Source: Mariniphaga sp. (GTDB lineage Bacteria; Bacteroidota; Bacteroidia; Bacteroidales; Prolixibacteraceae). Taken from it: a DNA stretch of 9,673 nucleotides. The translations under genes were made by a program, and so were the position numbers. A model generated the notes under the pieces. That model saw nothing but the letters and a program-made list of their open reading frames with translations, was not told the origin of the DNA and ran no database searches. Of the stretch, positions 7,950-9,673 are shown one piece after another; within the stretch, counting starts at the first letter, position 1, and each line of letters begins with the position of its first letter. Location: NCBI GenBank assembly GCA_025363795.1, contig JANYLE010000065.1, positions 1-9,673 on the forward strand. Direction: 5' to 3'.

Positions 7950-8130
7950 TTGACACTTGTGAAAATAGGGCAACTTTTATTAAAAATAATTTGAAATCTT
8001 CCCAAATCGGAAATTCATTCGGTTCTTTTCCCATAATTGTCGATTTCGGATGTTAATCCGGATAAACACAAAAATACATTGGTCCGAAATTTCAATTATC
8101 TTCGTATCTTCAATTAATTAACCTTTAACG

Positions 8131-8979
8131 ATGATGAAAGGATTAAAAATTTCATTTTCATTCAGACTGCTTTTGTTGTTTTTGCTGTTGATGGTAAGCT
8201 CAGTAATTTATGCTCAGAAAAGTCGTCCGAAATTCAAAGTGATTGCTTTTTATACGGGCAAAAATGACCGTGCCCATGTGAGTTTTGTGCATGAAGCCAA
8301 CCAGTGGTTCGCTGAAACTGCGAAACAATACCGGTTTTCATACGATTCAACCAATAATTGGAGCAACATGAATAAAGAATTTCTGGCTAAATATGATGTT
8401 GTCCTTTTTCTGGATACACGTCCAGACAAGCCAGAACAAAGGGTTGCATTTGAGCAATATATGAAGGATGGAGGGGCGTGGATCGGATTTCATTTTGCAG
8501 CTTTTGCACTTACACCATCTGATTTTCCCCAGAATTGGAATTGGTACCATAACGAATTTTTGGGTTCCGGCGAATATAAAGGGAATACCTGGCGACCAAC
8601 TCCAGCTATTCTGCGGGTTGAAAATCGGAAACATCCGGCCATGAAACATTTGCCTGTCATATTTAAAGCTTCACCAAACGAATGGTATAGTTGGCAAAAT
8701 GATTTGCGCAAAAATTCTGACATTGAAGTGTTAGTTTCAGTAGATACATCCAGTTTCCCGCTTGGAACCGGGCCCAAACTATGGGAGATTTGGCACAGCG
8801 GCGATTACCCGGTGGTGTGGACCAACAAGAAATACCGGATGCTCTATGTTAATATGGGTCATAACGACATTGACTATGACGGAGGTACCAATAAGGAGCT
8901 TTCTTTCACTTTTACCAATCCTGTTCAGGATAAAATGGTGATTGATGCACTCCAATGGCTGGGAAAAGGAAGGCGGTAA
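8131..8979 (+). CDS. Secreted ThuA-domain protein (trehalose utilisation-like)
   Basis: A 282-residue exported protein of the ThuA family, a class I glutamine amidotransferase-like fold without the amidotransferase cysteine. Family members often occur near sugar or glycan metabolism genes, but the substrate here is unknown. Seen: a signal peptide (1-28) with a hydrophobic core of leucines and a likely cut after VIYA; a first beta strand KVIAFYTGKNDRAHV at 36-50; YDVVLFLDTRP at 88-98; GAWIGFHFAAF at 115-125, the usual GxxGxH region; NEWYSW at 183-188; YPVVWTN at 226-232; and MLYVNMGHND at 237-246, which matches the C-terminal histidine motif. Length fits a single-domain ThuA. The start is MM, so the second ATG (8134) is equally possible. 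No strong promoter is found; TATCTTCG at 8097-8104 is one base from the -7 consensus but lacks a well-spaced -33. The neighbours do not reveal its pathway. Confidence 0.93.
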   Translation: MMKGLKISFSFRLLLLFLLLMVSSVIYAQKSRPKFKVIAFYTGKNDRAHVSFVHEANQWFAETAKQYRFSYDSTNNWSNMNKEFLAKYDVVLFLDTRPDKPEQRVAFEQYMKDGGAWIGFHFAAFALTPSDFPQNWNWYHNEFLGSGEYKGNTWRPTPAILRVENRKHPAMKHLPVIFKASPNEWYSWQNDLRKNSDIEVLVSVDTSSFPLGTGPKLWEIWHSGDYPVVWTNKKYRMLYVNMGHNDIDYDGGTNKELSFTFTNPVQDKMVIDALQWLGKGRR

Positions 8980-9037
8980 TTTGCAGATTCGATATTTGAC
9001 GGATGCAGAGCGCAATGATTTTTGGCCATACGGCTTT

Positions 9038-9089
9038 GAAAGGGTTATAACGCACAAATGGGAACGACCCTTTCGAGTTGTTCCCATTT
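9038..9089. terminator. Strong hairpin with an overlapping alternative stem between ThuA gene and right edge
   Basis: AAATGGGAAC (9056-9065) and GTTCCCATTT (9080-9089) form a perfect 10-bp stem, extended by three pairs (one wobble) to an 8-base loop. A second inverted repeat, GAAAGGGT (9038-9045) with ACCCTTTC (9067-9074), overlaps it, so the two stems cannot form together. Neither strand has a long T run after the stem; the minus strand continues TTTGTGCGTT. It could end transcription from either side: the ThuA message (stop at 8979) or the candidate RNA on the minus strand. Confidence 0.45.
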
Positions 9090-9600
9090 CGTCTCGGGTA
9101 AATCGCTTCACTTTTGACGTCAGGCTACGGTTATCATGGTTGGCTGCATTTGCATCTGCCTCCTGCTTGCGCAATTGGCTTTTGTTTTTGTAACCCATCG
9201 CTTTTAGATTTTGCCTTTTACAGCATCACCCTCCGGCTGTCCCTTCGGCTTTCCTTGCAGTCAGCCTTCCCGGACGGAGTGTTTTCCAGAATTCAACTTG
9301 GTGCATCTCTTGCGATCAGTACTTCTGCTGGATGGAACATTTCCGGCTTTTCAGCTTTCATATTCCCCGGAATAGTTCAAGAAACTTGCGCCTCAATTAT
9401 TTTCCGGTCTTTAACTCAACCTTCTAATGAACGACTAGCGTTTTTTCGGATTGACTGAACGAGTAAGATTTCTCTTTTCGTCCAACCTCTGACTCTTCTG
9501 TCGCGCAAACCCGGAGGTCTGAATGAGTTGGTTCTTTACTCAGCTAAGAGTCTTTCGCCGCCTCCACTACTTCAGAGTAACCTTTTATCGCTTACCTGAT
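9045..9600 (-). ncRNA. Candidate structured non-coding RNA of unknown class
   Basis: The stretch 8980-9673 holds no convincing protein gene. On the minus strand, below a good promoter match, I see nested short helices: GGAATAT (9366-9360) with ATGTTCC (9340-9334), enclosing GCT-GAAA-AGC (9355-9346), a GNRA tetraloop only in this orientation; CCGGAA (9407-9402) with TTCCGG (9372-9367), enclosing CAAG-TTT-CTTG (9388-9378); TCCGG (9274-9270, read as minus-strand bases) with CCGGA (9236-9232), enclosing GGCT/AGCC (9266-9263 with 9250-9247); CCAAC/GTTGG near 9530 and 9482; and GGTTACTC near 9582 with GAGT and AACC further in. It may end at the hairpin at 9056-9089. I checked for tRNA, tmRNA, RNase P and group II intron hallmarks and saw none that hold. 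Boundaries are guesses, and base composition alone could give some of these stems. Confidence 0.3.
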
Positions 9601-9604
9601 ATTT

Positions 9605-9636
9605 CAAATATACACCACGAACTACCCCTGATGCAA
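9605..9636 (-). promoter_or_regulatory. Bacteroidota-type promoter reading leftward into the gene-less region
   Basis: On the minus strand there is TTG (9636-9634), 21 bp, then TATATTTG (9612-9605), an exact TAnnTTTG match. A transcript would start near 9598 and run into the structured region. No protein gene follows at a normal distance, which supports a non-coding transcript. Such motifs also occur by chance in AT-rich DNA. Confidence 0.45.
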
Positions 9637-9673
9637 CTATTTTTAGCTTTTTGTATAAACTAAGTATTAACCT

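Noticed and set aside
8056..8063. The palindrome ATCCGGAT in the divergent intergenic region.
   Set aside because: Eight bases is too short to call an operator, and there is no second copy or clear promoter next to it.
8779..9198. A 139-codon minus-strand frame that overlaps the end of the ThuA gene.
   Set aside because: About 200 bp of it is antisense to ThuA, and its upstream part is low-complexity and polar with no recognisable family. It may be part of the candidate RNA instead.
9114..9458. A 114-codon plus-strand frame.
   Set aside because: The composition is unlike the neighbouring proteins (runs of L/S/F/C), there is no start signal, and it overlaps the self-complementary segments.
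9045..9600. tRNA, tmRNA, RNase P RNA or group II intron in the right-hand stretch.
   Set aside because: There is no T-loop consensus with an acceptor stem, no tmRNA ends, no GAGGAAAGTCC-type RNase P core, and no GTGCG 5' end or domain V hairpin.

Overview
The window looks like chromosomal DNA of a Bacteroidota (Bacteroidetes) organism. The evidence is moderate-to-low GC, intergenic promoters that fit the phylum-specific -33 TTG / -7 TAnnTTTG pattern, starts without clear Shine-Dalgarno sequences, a short Cys-lipobox lipoprotein and a secreted ThuA-family protein. A finer placement is not possible from the sequence alone.

From 1 to 6849, read on the minus strand, lies a high-affinity potassium uptake operon: kdpF, kdpA, kdpB, kdpC, an unnamed membrane protein with a four-helix-bundle sensor domain and a HAMP domain but no kinase, and kdpD. 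kdpD runs off the left edge, and its first 459 codons are intact. kdpF is a 42-codon gene that is easily missed. Genes are tightly packed: gaps are 2 bp between kdpF and kdpA, about 12 bp between kdpA and kdpB, 57 bp between kdpB and kdpC, and 12 bp between kdpC and the HAMP protein. The HAMP protein's stop codon directly abuts the kdpD start. KdpFABC pumps K+ at the expense of ATP and KdpD is its sensor kinase. The inserted HAMP protein is the unusual part and is probably a sensory partner. No response regulator (KdpE or an NtrC type) is visible in the window.

From 6850 to 7010 lies the kdp control region. It has two 16-bp direct repeats with a 21-bp period, just upstream of a weak -7 element. 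Behind it is a strong intrinsic terminator that insulates kdp from the gene upstream.

From 7128 to 7853 (minus) is a lipoprotein with a C-terminal OB-fold-like domain and a good Bacteroidota promoter. Divergent to it, 8131 to 8979 (plus) encodes a secreted ThuA-domain protein.

From 8980 to 9673 I find no convincing protein gene. On the minus strand this stretch starts with a good promoter match and then holds many short self-complementary segments, including a GAAA-capped hairpin. I read it as a candidate structured non-coding RNA of unknown class, ending near a strong hairpin at 9056-9089. This is the most likely place for something undescribed, but the support is pattern-based only.
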